Assembly: GCF_023856365.1 (NCBI RefSeq)
Contig: NW_026042434.1
Coordinates: forward strand, 1 to 64,000
Reading direction: 5' to 3'
Length of the DNA: 64,000 nt
Origin: Brienomyrus brachyistius
Taxonomy: Eukaryota > Chordata > Actinopteri > Osteoglossiformes > Mormyridae
In this document: positions 1 through 10,235 of the stretch, in pieces
Layout: each line of letters opens with the position of its first letter
Numbering within the stretch: the stretch's first letter is position 1
Translations under genes and position numbers: made by a program
The notes under the pieces: model-generated
Database searches by the model: none
Seen by the model: the letters and a program-made list of their open reading frames with translations, nothing else
What the model was told of the DNA's origin: nothing

Positions 1-270
1 ACCCACTTGAGGGGGCACTCCGGCAGACGTGAGGATGGGGATGTTCTTTCCGCTATAACATCCACTGCAGAAGTACATCTCGCTCCTGTTCACAGGGCTT
101 ACTTCAATGATGAAGCAGGGCTGGTTGTCTGGACAAGAAGTTGTCCTGCTGCTGGGTCTCGGTGCCGTTTTTCCACCTAAGCTTGAAGGTGGAAATGTGT
201 TCCAACTTGGTCCCTGGGACTGCAGCATAGCCAAACATCGCGAGCAGCGTCGGCCACACCCACCACCAGA
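1..270 (-). pseudogene. Possible decayed Ig V-type domain fragment (runs off the window edge)
   Basis: Read on the minus strand from about 270 to 1, two overlapping frames resemble the second half of a V-type Ig domain. The first frame, after a Met at about 241, has an F-G-Y-A-A-V-P-G-T-K-L-E stretch that could be the C/C' strand region. The second has VSPVNRSEMYFCSG, like the E-F strand motif ending in the conserved cysteine. The switch between frames needs a frameshift near 115. The orientation is opposite to the IgSF receptor exons at 49.8 kb, so they are not one gene. Fish leukocyte receptors have similar strand motifs; this is an inference from a short stretch. It could equally be unrelated sequence. 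Confidence 0.25.
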
Positions 271-329
271 ACCATCACACCGTCCTATACACATAAAGAA
301 GAACTAAAACATAGAGTGTTGTGACAATC

Positions 330-1970
330 TATGCGTTAATGTTTGGCAGCATAGGTGATTCATTAAAATTATACCGAAGAATGGAAAATGTGATATTTAG
401 AATATTTTTTGCCATTTAGTAGCTAATTTAAGCACTTACCCAATGCCTCAATTTGTTTTAGGTCAGTAATGTCTGAGCCAAAAGAATGAATGTATGAATT
501 TAATACAATTCACCCACTCCCACCCACACACAAATCTGAAATTCAATTTAAGACACTTCTTAAACATTAGTGCATTAACAAAAAAGGAAAATCTTAAGAG
601 ATTCAGTAGGATTTTCTATGTTAGACTTAAGCTAATAGTTCAATAGTTTTTACATATTTCAATATACCAATTTGACTTTAATGTTGAAACAGATGCTAAA
701 ACATGGAATAATTTCATAACTAGAGAAACATGTTATTCACAAACACTAGCAAAGGTAGCTTATAGTTAAGCTTACTTAAGTCAGCAAGTCAGGCTACAGT
801 GTGTAAGAATAGTCGTAAACGATAATTTGTCTCAGTCTTACATGACAGAATAAGTAAACAGAAAATATAAAATGGCTGAAACAGCGTCATTAACGCCAGC
901 TACAGTAGAGGCGCAGAAAAGGTGTCATGACTGAAGTATTCCCAAACTCTGGAAGACCGTATGCGAGCCTTTTTTGCCGCGTGTTTCTCCAGAGGCTCCG
1001 GAGCTCCGCTGGTTGACACAGCCATGTTGGTTCATGTGCAGGGGGACGAGCGGCAAATTTCTTTTTTGCAGGGTGGTAGGTGATGTCTCATTAATATTTA
1101 TTAATTTACTTACAAAATGGTGCGGCACTGCATCCAAGCCTGCGGCACTCAGAGTCACAAATACAGTGGAAACCATTTGTAGTAATTACGTCTGTCTGGC
1201 TGATTTCCAACTAATTGATATTTGTATATTTATTACATGAATATAAGGTAATATAAGGTAATAGAAGAGGTATTTAATGGTTTTCCATCTGAGGAATTTG
1301 CAAAAAACTGCAGTGCATGATGGGTCGGACCTAAAGGCTGCCTTAACGTCCTCATCTGTATGACGACATACATCAAGACTAGGAAGGTGCATAATGTTCA
1401 TGTCTGGTTGCGTTTGTTGGTCCAGAAAGTAATTCAATTTCGCCATGTAGGTTACGTTCTTAAAAACTGCTTGGATATAGCCCGATTATATGCTGTGGGC
1501 CTTTTAATTTCTTTGTTTACCAGGTAGGCTACCTTCTTTAAACTGCGTTTTGTTAGACTACATATTTAGGGAGGTCTTTATAAATTTATAGTAGTCTTCA
1601 TAAATATGTACATAGTTTAGCCTAACCCAGCCACTTAAGGGAGAAAGCCAGCTCAACTAGGTGTCGGTCCCAAGCCCGGATTAATGGGGAGGGTTGGCGT
1701 CAAGAAATAAAGAGACTGTATCTTCACTGCATGACTGATGTCAAAATGTGTGAAATATGTGGTTGTATTAATAAATGCATTAAAGTAGGTTAATGATTCT
1801 GTGCTGTCTAAATTGTATAGAAAATTTCTACGTATAGCCAAACAAATCTCCTCCTGTTTGAAAAGGCATAGAAAAAGCAATTTAGCCACTAAAACTTTAC
1901 AGTTTTTGTGAGGGACAGTCGAATTCTCTCGTTTCTCTCGTCAAGTTTTTTTGTGATCCTGCACCTACAC
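330..1970. other. No gene recognised
   Basis: This AT-rich stretch holds only short, overlapping open frames on both strands without recognisable motifs. There is a duplicated ATATAAGGTA near 1242-1260. I see no splice-phase-consistent exon series here. Confidence 0.4.
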
Positions 1971-1974
1971 TTTG

Positions 1975-2110
1975 CCGGCCCCAGGAGGATGGGCTCCCCC
2001 TTTGAGTTTGGTCCCTCCCAAGGTTTCTTCCTTCTTGGGAGTTTTTCCATGCTATCGGCGCCTATGGCTTACTCACTGGGGGCTTTGGGTGGGCATGATA
2101 TAAAGCAAAG
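1975..2110 (+). repeat. LINE 3'-UTR-like fragment
   Basis: The segment from GGCCCCAGGAGGATGGGC to the GGGGGCTTTGGGTG motif matches, with scattered differences, the 3' UTR at about 9510-9635 (same order: GAGTxTGGTCCCT, AAGGTTTCTTCCTTCT, GGGAGTTTTTCC, CTATGGCTTACTCACTGGGGG). It lacks the final oligo-TTTG tail. It is therefore a second, truncated copy of the LINE family at 8040-9712. Fish genomes carry many such 3' ends. Open frames crossing it on both strands are incidental. Confidence 0.65.
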
Positions 2111-2667
2111 CATTTTCCCTCCCAGTTTCCTCCTCTGGTCCACATTGCAGGACCATCAGCCATCAGAAACAGCCAGACGGTCTCCTTCAGCTTCTTTAGT
2201 GTCCTTGGAAGCCAAGGCAGTTTTAGGTCTGAGAAGAGGTTTATCAGAAGGACACATATTACGTCGTTTGTCCTGAAATGTAACATGGGGAGGAAAAGTT
2301 AAGCGGTTTAGTCAGATTGGAGTCGTTTATTCAGCAGTGGCAGCGCCAGTGACTTAATGCTACAGGTGCTATAGGGGAGTGAGATTATTTAGACCGGGTG
2401 CTTTAGCTTTTCAGCTTATGTAGATGGTGTATAGAAGCACACAGCACGATAAGCTACAGCATGGATAAAATAGGATAAAATATGAAATTCTAACGTCTAG
2501 CTCACAGAGCCTCTATGTGTACTTTGAAGAAAAAATACACTACAAGTATGCTGTAAAAACCGCAAAAATGTCTTACACAATATACAGATTTTACAGATAG
2601 TTAAAGAAAAAATGAAACCAATATTTTGGGGGTGCTGTGGGGGTACTATGGTCATTGGAGGAGGAGC

Positions 2668-2705
2668 TAGAGCCCCCCCCCCCAAGCTTTTCCTTGGTGC
2701 TGCCA
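2668..2705 (-). CDS. Candidate last coding exon of the chemerin-like gene (uncertain)
   Basis: A minus-strand acceptor CAACAG lies just above 2705. Read in the phase left by the previous exon (phase 0), it adds about 12 codons before a TAG near 2668. The stretch contains a run of G (C on the plus strand) near 2671-2681, where base-count errors are likely and would change the reading frame. In another frame a Gly/Ser-rich tail would run on to about 2598. The true C-terminus cannot be decided from this sequence. Confidence 0.25.
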
Positions 2706-2857
2706 CTGTTGTTCAGATTAAAAGTAACATTGTCATTAATAAACAGTACTCTGATCAAATTTTTGCATGTACAAACACAATCAAAGTTTAACCACATGTT
2801 TAGACACAATTCACACACCTGTTACATTTCCATAATGCTAAGACTCTCTACACTTAC

Positions 2858-2950
2858 TTCATCCACTTTCTTGTTTGGTACACAGTCATTTGATGGATGT
2901 GTAAGATCATTACCAGACCGTCTGCTGCAAACTCTACAGTTAATGAATGG
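2858..2950 (-). CDS. Chemerin-like secreted protein, exon 3
   Basis: This 93-nt exon (31 codons) has a TTTTTGCAG acceptor immediately above 2950 and a GTAAGTG donor just below 2858, both on the minus strand. It encodes PFINCRVCSRRSGND and a third cysteine in SNDCVPNKK, then ends in phase 0. The C-x-x-C pair followed by a later cysteine fits the disulfide-rich C-terminal half of the chemerin/cathelicidin branch of the cystatin superfamily. It follows exon 2 in perfect phase. The identification is from pattern memory, not a search. Confidence 0.6.
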
Positions 2951-3757
2951 CTGCAAAAACACACAGACACACAAAAACAGTATTTAAAGAGTGGTGGGCA
3001 ATAAATACAGTGAGAGAAGGTGTAGTAAAGATATATCTAATGATTTAAGGCAGAGCTGCTGGAGTGCAGGGTTTAATGACACAGAACAATTTTAGAGGAA
3101 AGAGCTTCCAAAGCAGGGTCACCATAAGGCTATATTATACAAAGCAAGTTCATCTAAAAGTATGAACAACAAATCCCGTTTAACTGAACACTGCTCTGTA
3201 TTAAAATACTGTCCTCCGATCAAGCTAAGTGGTCCTGTAGTTCACTATTTAAAGAGGTAAATTTAAAGGGTAATTCACACTGCACATCTACCCTGCTCTG
3301 ACCAGGTTTAATTACTGGCTTTCTAATTAAAACAAGAGTTAAGTCCTGCCCTTTCACCACAAAACACCACACTGCCATTTAAGGCTGATTTCAACAATGA
3401 GTTTTAGTTAACCTGGCTCGATTGAGTTAACTCTGGGTATGTAAAACCCGCTTTGTAGTACAGCCCACAGGTCTTTAAATAAGGCCAGCTAGGGTTCATA
3501 GCTCGAAGCATAATCTACAGGTCACCCCTCAGATGATTAGCATTTGCTTCTGCCTGGTAATCCAGCCTTTAAGCCTGTAAACCTACTAAAATTTGAGAAT
3601 AAGGTGAAGGAACTGGCTCTTTGAGGCCACCTATGTATTTGTTACTTTATTGTTGGCTAACTTTCCCCCGCAGGGCATCAAAAAAGTTAACATGAACCTA
3701 AATTAATTTGCTAACTGATATGTCCAATGCTCACAGTCACAGTGACTCTTTACTTAC

Positions 3758-3862
3758 CCTCTTGTCCATGAAAATACAGTCAGCCCGATGGTCTGTTGCA
3801 GTTGACTTTGGACATTTTGTTGCTCTCAAGAGAATCTCAATGTCAATGTATTCACTGCTGAT
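3758..3862 (-). CDS. Chemerin-like secreted protein, exon 2
   Basis: The exon is 105 nt (35 codons), bounded by a TGATTTAG acceptor above 3862 and a GTAAGTA donor below 3758. It encodes ISSEYIDIEILLRATKCPKS followed by a DHRADC motif and FMDKR. A hydrophobic beta-strand followed by K-C-P-K and a second cysteine about 13 residues later is the pattern I associate with fish chemerin (retinoic acid receptor responder 2) and related cystatin-fold peptides. Both intron phases are 0, in agreement with exons 1 and 3. Chemerin is a secreted chemoattractant and adipokine precursor in vertebrates; activity of this product is inferred from family only. Confidence 0.6.
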
Positions 3863-4164
3863 CTAAATCACATAAACACGTTATATACAAAATTGCCTAC
3901 AACTGTTTTAAAGGCAATATAACAAACAATAATCACCCAAAAAATGGCAAACTGTCACAGACTTGACTGCAGCAGATTCAGAGAGAAACTGTGAGAAGGT
4001 AAAATTGACCAGGGCTGAGATATACAACCATCACTTTCATTGTGAAGAGACATTAAGCATCATATGCATTGAAATTAAAACATCAAAATCAATGTGATAC
4101 TCATTAGTTCAGCTTGCAGATGATGAAAGTTTCACACTTTTGTAAACACTTTCTCAGCAGTTAC

Positions 4165-4343
4165 CTTCGGACGGCCCTGGATGTTATAGAAATTCATGTG
4201 CTGACGGGTTCCTTGATGAGCATTTTCGACTGCGAGTTTAATGGCCGTCTTGTGAGTGCAGGGAGACTGTGGTAATCTTGCTGGGCCTCTGTGGAGATAA
4301 GCAGAGCTCCATAAGCCAAAACCAGAAGCAGCAGGCGGGTCAT
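4165..4343 (-). CDS. Chemerin-like secreted protein, exon 1 (signal peptide; one base short)
   Basis: The ATG at 4343 opens a classic signal peptide, MTRLLLLVLAYGALLIS, followed by TEAQQDYHSLP. Downstream, a different frame carries the expected helix of a cystatin fold, KTAIKLAVENAHQGTRQHM, and ends NIQGRPK at a GTAACT donor below 4165. The exon is 179 nt long, whereas 180 would keep one frame and give the phase-0 junction that exon 2 needs. One base therefore seems to be missing around the CTCCC run near 4250. This is either a sequence or assembly error or an inactivating frameshift. Without the missing base, translation stops at a TGA soon after. Family assignment (chemerin/rarres2-like) rests on exon order, the signal peptide and cysteine spacing. 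Confidence 0.55.
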
Positions 4344-4499
4344 CTTCCTCTCAGCTTTGAAGGGAGAAGCAGGACTGAGGACACTGATCTGTGGTCCCCT
4401 TATCCAGCACGTCCAGGGGCGTGTCCTTCACTCGAAACAAACAGACCTTTGAACAACATTGGAAAACTCTTCAGGATGAATTGAGGCAGGTGGTCAAGT

Positions 4500-4690
4500 G
4501 GGTTTATTGTTATTTCAGCAATATACACAGTACACAGTGAAAGGAAACATTGTTCCTCCTGGACCACGGTGCAACACAAAGAAGAAAAACAGAAACAACA
4601 CAAGATGACACAAGTGCGGGCAAGATAGAACTATACAGAGTGAAAGGAGCACAAACAGAGGGAGAAAGTGCAAGATAAACACAAGAGCAA
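4500..4690 (-). repeat. LINE 3'-end-like fragment
   Basis: The start (TTTATTGTTATTTCAGCAAT, then ACAGTACACAGTGAAA and a GAAAC..TGTTCCTC..GGACCA stretch) resembles the 3' end of the minus-strand Rex1-like LINE at 56.90-56.98 kb, which has GAAACTGTTTCCCTCGGACCA. Both read as reverse-oriented LINE tails. It directly precedes the plus-strand Rex1-like coding fragment, so two oppositely oriented pieces abut here. Confidence 0.4.
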
Positions 4691-5027
4691 CAATACAATA
4701 CTACAGGACAAGACAGCGCAGTCAAGAACACAGAGTGCAGCCAGAGCTAACCTGAATAGGGGCATCAAGGTTGCCAGGCAGGCAGAGAAACAGAAAATAG
4801 AGGTCTACTTCACATACAACAACCCACAGTGGGTGTGGCAGGGAATACAACACATTACAAACTTCAAAGGCAACAACACCGTCACTGTTAACAGCAACGC
4901 CCTTTTAGCAAAGGAGCTAAACAGCTTCTTTGCTCGTCTGGAGGAACACAGAGCAGACATAGCCACACTGCCCCCTCCCCCAATCTCCAGCACTCACAGA
5001 CTCCCTCTGCAGGAACACCACGCGAGA
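4690..5027 (+). pseudogene. Rex1-like LINE ORF2 fragment, 5' piece
   Basis: The open frame encodes ARANLNRGIKVARQAEKQKI, then an aromatic W-x-G-I-Q-x-I-T-x-F motif and LLAKELNSFFARLEE. This is the linker between endonuclease and reverse transcriptase in fish Rex1-type ORF2 proteins. The element breaks at about 5027, where a CR1-like LINE fragment begins; a second Rex1-like piece (SAYRDEV, at 5613) resumes on the far side. Most of the reverse transcriptase is missing. Confidence 0.6.
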
Positions 5028-5612
5028 AGGCACATTGCATCTCTAGGTGTGTGGAGTTTAAGACAAGGCAAGTGATGCTACGATAATATAATTCCTTGGT
5101 AAGACCCCACCTAGAATATTGTGTGCGGGTTTGGTTACCATACCTTAAGAAGGACATTGCTGCCTTGGAAAAGGTGCAACGTAGGGCAACGAGAATGATT
5201 CCTGGTCTTAGAGGAATGTCTAATGAGGAGAGGTTAGCTGAGCTGAATCTGTTTAGCCTCGAGCAAAGGAGACTAAGGGGGGACATAATCCAGGTGTTTA
5301 AGATTCTAACAGGTCTGGATGCTGTTCAGCCAAATGGCTATTTCAATGTTAGTTTAAATACCAGAACTCGTGGCCATAAGTGGAAATTAGCTGGAGAACA
5401 TTTTAAAACGAATTTGATGAAGCATTTCTGTACACAGCGTGTAGTTAGAGTATGGAATAGTCTTCCTGTTATTGTAACACAAGCTAAAACCCTGGGTTCT
5501 TTTAAATCAGAGCTAGATAAGATTTTTGAGCTATTAGCTAAGTTCTCCTCAAAGGAGCTTGATGGGCCGAATGGCCTCCTCTCATTTGTAAATCTCTTTG
5601 GTTCTTATGAGT
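5028..5612 (+). pseudogene. CR1-like LINE 3' fragment nested in the Rex1-like LINE
   Basis: The open frame from 5096 encodes VRPHLEYCVRVWLPYLKKDI, then LEKVQRRATRMIPGLRG, EERLAELNLFSLEQRRLRGD and a VVRVWNSLPVIV block. These are the C-terminal landmarks of CR1-clade reverse transcriptases. It ends with the usual GATGGGCCGAATGGCCTCCT, ATTTGTAAAT and GGTTCTTATG tail at about 5610. The 5' end is truncated, as expected from incomplete target-primed reverse transcription. The open frame reads on into flanking Rex1 sequence by chance. Confidence 0.75.
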
Positions 5613-5725
5613 CAGCTTACAGAGATGAGGTCCAGAAACTGATAGGTTGGAGTTCAGCAAACAATTTGGCACTAAACAGCACAAAGACAAAGGAATCACT
5701 GACTTCAGGAAGGATGGAGGCGACA
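5613..5725 (+). pseudogene. Rex1-like LINE ORF2 fragment, 3' piece
   Basis: The sequence encodes ESAYRDEVQKL, then W-S-S-A-N-N-L-A-L-N-S-T-K-T-K-E, the block that follows the YADD/FADD motif in Rex1-type reverse transcriptases. It lies directly after the CR1-like tail, which supports nested insertion. It ends in a short GGATGGATGGATG microsatellite at 5740-5752. Confidence 0.55.
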
Positions 5726-5729
5726 CTGG

Positions 5730-8040
5730 CCTGCCTAGATGGATGGATGGATGTTTTTATTGACATTGTAAGTACAATGAGATTTAGTTTGGAACGCGCC
5801 AGCAGCTACACAGTATATTTACAATTATATAGATTGTGAGGCATAAAATAAGGTGTGAGTAATATAACATAACGACATAATATAAGTAATCATTAATTAA
5901 TCATTACAGATGGTATGAGGTGTGAACCGCTAGGCTGCTATGGCATGTTTGGTATCAAACCGATGGAAAATCACTCCAGTTTCCAAATCTGGTCAGTGGT
6001 TACCACGAAAGTGAATATATCAAAAGTTACACCAGCCTAACGAAAATCATCAATACAAGGGAAATCACTCTGGTCATAAATCTCAAAAGGACTGATACAG
6101 ACCCCCTTCCGAAAGCCCGCCAAATGGATGGTCAGCCATTGGTCCAGGAGTCGAATTCCTGGTCACTCCTATTCACGAACTTTACACTATAAAACCTGGC
6201 ACCTCAGAACAAAGCCAGGAGAGGAGAAACAGAAGGGAGGAGAAAACAAAAGACCATCAGCACGAAGAGAGGCAGAGAACATCAGCCCAAGAGAAGAGAA
6301 GCCCACAAGAAGCCCTCCTGAAGCCTATCAGTGAAGACCCAGCTGGACAGAGAACTGCAACCAAGCCCAAGCTTCACCAGGAGAGGGAATCAGAGGGGCT
6401 CCACTCCAACAACCGCTGCAAACACCGCGCCTCCCTGAGTGCCATCACCCATCAGCTCATCAGCCTCCGCAACCAACTGCCAAGACCCCCCCCCCCCCCA
6501 CTCTGCAACCAAGTAAACAAACTTCCTTTCATTTATAACAACCTAAACTCCTATTCACCTGCTATATTACTTTAGGACAGTATTTCCACAAATTGCTTGC
6601 TTTGCAGAACAGTATTTTCCCTTTTAAGGTTACTCATTTTAAATCTGGTCATTGCATTTTCATGATTACATTGTTTGTGTCCACTCCGTTATTTCGTGTT
6701 TATTGTTTGTTAGGTGTAATGTCTGTCTTATGTTAGTTATAGGAATAAATGCATGTCTTTTACACAACTTCAGCCTCCGTTCATTGAGTGCTCACAAGAA
6801 TCCCTGCCTGTGCGATCTACGCTCTGAAACCTCAAATTCGCCTGAAATATCGCGAGACTCTCTCTCATTGGCCGTGAGGGGAGCTTCGCTACCGATCGTT
6901 TACATTACCTGGTGACGCAGCTCGTTGGACAAGCCTTCTATTCTAACCCAGGTTATTACGTGATACTGGTTATTAATGAGTTCCATTTAAGTCACACATT
7001 AACAGACTCACGGTGTTTCGCAATTGAGTTTGAGCCGACCATTCAGCATAAAAATTGGTTAATAATCACAAGGCACAAGGTTTAAACTTATTCTGAGCAC
7101 ACAATTTAAACTTTTTATGACCGAACGTGCAGTGAAGAAGCGCTACTGTCAACTGGTTGCAAAAGTCGCACTCATGGCAATCTGAAGGCATTTAAGCGGG
7201 ATCATATGGGCTTATTATAGTTATTTTTATTTCTATTATTAGTAGTTATATTATTTTGTTTTATTTTCGGTGATTTCATTGTAGTTCTTTCGTATTAAAC
7301 TGCAGTAAACTTTAACCCTATGTCTGACGAGATTCTCAGATGTAGCGCTTTGTTTCCAGGTTCAATTCGGACGAGTGTCTCCGTTTCTATATATCCTGGG
7401 AGAGATCTCTCTATTAGCGAACGGGAATACTTGTTATGAGGTTCTAACCTAAATTATGTTGCGCTTGGACATAAGACCGATAGCTTAGTTACCTATCAGG
7501 ATCATTCTCGTATGTGTGTGCCTGCTTTAGACAAAGCAAGTTTAACACAACTTTGCGCTGTGAGCCAAGTGTGTGTCATTTAGAAATTGGGAGTCTCCTG
7601 TGCTTGAGACCCGCCGTGGTTAAGCACCATTTGCGACGAGATATAGTGCACTCACAATTTAAATCTGTCGCCGTAACGCGTGCGCCGTCTCGCTTCAGTA
7701 ATTGTTTTAAGGGGTGATGACGAAGATGACGAATTTACTTTCCTGAAGAGGAGCAGGATGGGTCACGCGTTCTGTAAGATTTGTCTCCCACGGGGAAGGA
7801 ACGATGTCAGTCGGCATGAAAAATCCAAGTCATTAGTGAATGACAGAGCCGCATGAGTGAACATGAAAAATTAATAGAAAATAAATGACAAATGGTTATT
7901 TTATATTTTATATATTTTATATATTTATATTTATATTATATTTTATATAATTTATATTATTTTATATTTCCTGTCTTAAAATGTAAGGGATACACATGGT
8001 CATTTCCGTTGTTTCCTGTTTCCTGCGAGAGTGATACTGA
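5730..8040. other. No gene recognised; CpG-containing and AT-rich stretches
   Basis: I see no supported gene. A poly-C run lies at about 6487-6499. At 6810-6920 there is a CpG-richer patch with TATCGCGAGA and an inverted CCAAT box (ATTGG), which is promoter-like but has no recognised transcript beside it. At 7815-7965 the words GGCATGAAAAAT and GTCATTAGTGAA and a long A/T stretch echo the array's S module. Short open frames across the region have no motifs. Confidence 0.35.
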
Positions 8041-9712
8041 CTGCTAGCGCGCGAACTTTGAAACCATAGATATCACCTAAATAATAATTCGAGTTAAGTC
8101 ATTGGGAAAAAGCTTCGCAAGATTAATAATCCTCCAAAATAAATAAATAAAATTTCCCAGACCCCGACGGATTAATCACCTACGCAAGTACCGACCCACG
8201 ATCTTCGTTCAATTAAGAAGGTGCTTCCAGCCTTACAGCCTCAGTTTACGTAAGTACAACGCCATGTCTACTGTTCCGTGTTCTGAGTGTAATATGTTTA
8301 GCTATTCTTCTCCAGTCATTAGCGGTATTTATACATGTGAGAAGTGTCAGTTAGTCGCTAGACTGACGGAGAAGATTGTAGTGTTAGAGGGACGTATCCG
8401 GACGTTACATAACATTCAGGAGAATGAGAGTTTTATTGACTCAGTATTAGCGGCTCCGGATATGTCCGCGATAGCCAGTAAGTCTCCCCCTGCTCCGGCA
8501 GCAGAGCCTTCGCAGCAAGGCGAGTGGGTGACGACCCGGCGGCATAGTCGCAAATCCAAACCAAACTTACACCGGCACCATTCGCCTATCCGCGTTTCCA
8601 ACAGGTTCTCCCCACTCAGTGAAACTCCCACTGAGACGCCTGTTGAAAGTGCTCTAATAATTGGTGATTCTATTCTAAGAAACGTGAGAGTAGCGACTCC
8701 AGCGACCATTGTAAATTGTCTCCCGGGTGCCAGAGCGACCGACATCTCGGCAAATTTAAAAGTGCTGGCTAAAAGTAAACGTAAATACTCTCAGATAGTT
8801 ATCCACGTCGGCACTAATGATGTCCGATTGAGGCAATCGGAGATCACAAAGGCAAATTTTAAAGAGGTGTGCAACATTGCGAAGAAGATGTGTGTGTCAG
8901 TAACGTGCTCTGTCCAGACTAAAAACTCAAGTCCAGACTAAAAACACACCTGTTTAGTTTAGCGTATAGGGACACTAGTTCTAGCCCTAGCTAACTCTTC
9001 ACTCCCAGGCAGACCTGTAGTGTGAGGTGTAGAGCTGGGTGGGGATCGGTGCCATTGGCTTTGGATGAACTGGATTGTCAGTGCTGTCACTCTAGCTTTG
9101 CAATCTCTTGTGGAACTGGAGTGCTGACATTTCAGGGACTCCCCATGCCGGCATTCCCACTTGCCTCTCCCTCCTACTGATGCTGCCATAGCCATATCTG
9201 CCGGAGCTTGCAGATTGCACTTCATATTGTACTCACCTAGCTTTTAGCACTGCCAATAGCCTCCTCTACTATGCCTAATTGTACATTTTATTTCCCCTAC
9301 TCCTCCTGGGGGTGATGCCTGGAGACCTCAATCTATCAAGATATCCAGCACACCCGACCACCACCAGTGACGTCCCTGCATCCAGCTCGCCGTTCTGATC
9401 TTCCATGTATGACCCGCTGCCTTACCTCTGGTTGCCTGGCAATTGGAAGAAGACTCGGCTTCGGCATTGGCTTATCTTCCTTGCTCTCCTCTCTCTATTT
9501 GACTATCCCTGCCGGCCCCTGGAGGATGGGCTTCCCCTTTGAGTCTGGTCCCTCTCAAGGTTTCTTCCTTCTAGGGAGTTTTTCCTTGCCACTGTCGCCT
9601 ATGGCTTACTCACTGGGGGCTTTGGGTGAGGATACTGTAAAGCGCTTTGAGACAATGTAATGTTGTGATAATGCGCTATATAAAAATAAATTTGTTTGTT
9701 TGTTGTTGTTGA
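8040..9712 (+). mobile_element. Internally deleted LINE: 5' region and ORF1 joined to 3' UTR
   Basis: The element has an ORF1 at 8264-8941 and a 3' UTR from about 8940 that ends in GCTATATAAAAATAAATTTG plus oligo-TTTG/TTG repeats near 9712. The entire ORF2 (endonuclease and reverse transcriptase) is absent. The junction lies in a direct repeat, GTCCAGACTAAAAAC, occurring at about 8916 and again at 8931, so the deletion may have used this repeat. The left boundary is approximate. The 3' UTR is shared with 1975-2110. I assign it to the CR1/L2/Rex group only because of the esterase-type ORF1. Confidence 0.65.
8264..8941 (+). CDS. LINE ORF1-like protein with zinc knuckle, coiled coil and SGNH esterase domain (truncated)
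   Basis: The 225-residue frame begins with two CxxC pairs (C6/C9 and C25/C28), then a heptad-like helix at about residues 29-50, then a basic, Ser/Pro-rich linker. Residues 128-190 contain the SGNH/GDSL esterase blocks: IIGDSIL with the candidate nucleophile S136, the PGA block at 154-156 and HVGTND at 181-186. ORF1 proteins of CR1- and L2-type LINEs carry such esterases. The late histidine block of the fold is missing because the frame runs into the deletion junction and ends about ten codons later in 3' UTR sequence. It is unlikely to be a host gene; an active esterase is improbable. Confidence 0.7.
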   Translation: MSTVPCSECNMFSYSSPVISGIYTCEKCQLVARLTEKIVVLEGRIRTLHNIQENESFIDSVLAAPDMSAIASKSPPAPAAEPSQQGEWVTTRRHSRKSKPNLHRHHSPIRVSNRFSPLSETPTETPVESALIIGDSILRNVRVATPATIVNCLPGARATDISANLKVLAKSKRKYSQIVIHVGTNDVRLRQSEITKANFKEVCNIAKKMCVSVTCSVQTKNSSPD

Positions 9713-10179
9713 TACTGGAGCCTGGTTGCGGTGGTGGGATGGCTCACGGCGGGTGCCGGAAAATTTCCTTTATTTTCAAATCCAAACCTTGACAGGTATG
9801 CTGCTGTTCCAAATCATGGGTGCATGTTACAAGTGCGGAACATATTTTAACTTAGTACTAACTTAGCATCATATTTGATCTGATTCGACTGAATATCCCA
9901 GGTTTCCATCTCTCATGCATCTGGTGTGACGTGTTTTCAGACTCTCAGGCTGGCGCAAAGAAATCTTACGGGAATTGAACGTCTCACTCCGGCCAGCTGA
10001 CCAAAGTTGGTAACCTTGGTATTGTGTGTAGGAGATTCGGTATAACTATAATTTCGTTCTCCATTTACATGCCCGTAGTGTCTTTAAGTGTTATGTAGTT
10101 TTGCCTGAAACGCAAAAATAAAACAAAGCAATTAAAGCCGTAAGTGGCTCAAATTGTGCTGTAGCGATTGAAGAACTTT
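9713..10179. other. No gene; possible DNA-transposon end
   Basis: Around 9755-9800 a TTATTTTCAAATCCAAACC stretch runs into CTTGACAG. The reverse complement, CTGTCAAG, is also the start of a conserved block inside each array S module (CTGTCAAGTCTCCCGTTTTG). The two could be the ends of one non-autonomous transposon family. The rest is unassigned. Confidence 0.3.
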
Positions 10180-10235
10180 TGTCGGAAGTTGGATTCGAAC
10201 CCACGCCTTACTTGGGAGAACAGAATACCAGAATA
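10180..10235 (-). pseudogene. tRNA-Leu-like 3' half
   Basis: On the minus strand the sequence reads ATTCTGGTATTCTGTTCTCC, then AAGGCGTGGGTTCGAATCC and AACTTCCGACA. This matches the anticodon-stem 3' side, long variable arm, T arm and acceptor 3' strand of vertebrate tRNA-Leu. The expected D arm and 5' acceptor strand are not found next to it. The B box (GGTTCGAATCC) is intact; one T-stem position differs. It lies 55 bp from the array's left edge but is a different tRNA family from the array copies. Confidence 0.6.

Noticed and set aside
6810..6920. CpG promoter with TCTCGCGAGA-type and CCAAT elements
   Set aside because: No neighbouring exon or transcript could be recognised; the motif is incomplete (TATCGCGAGA).
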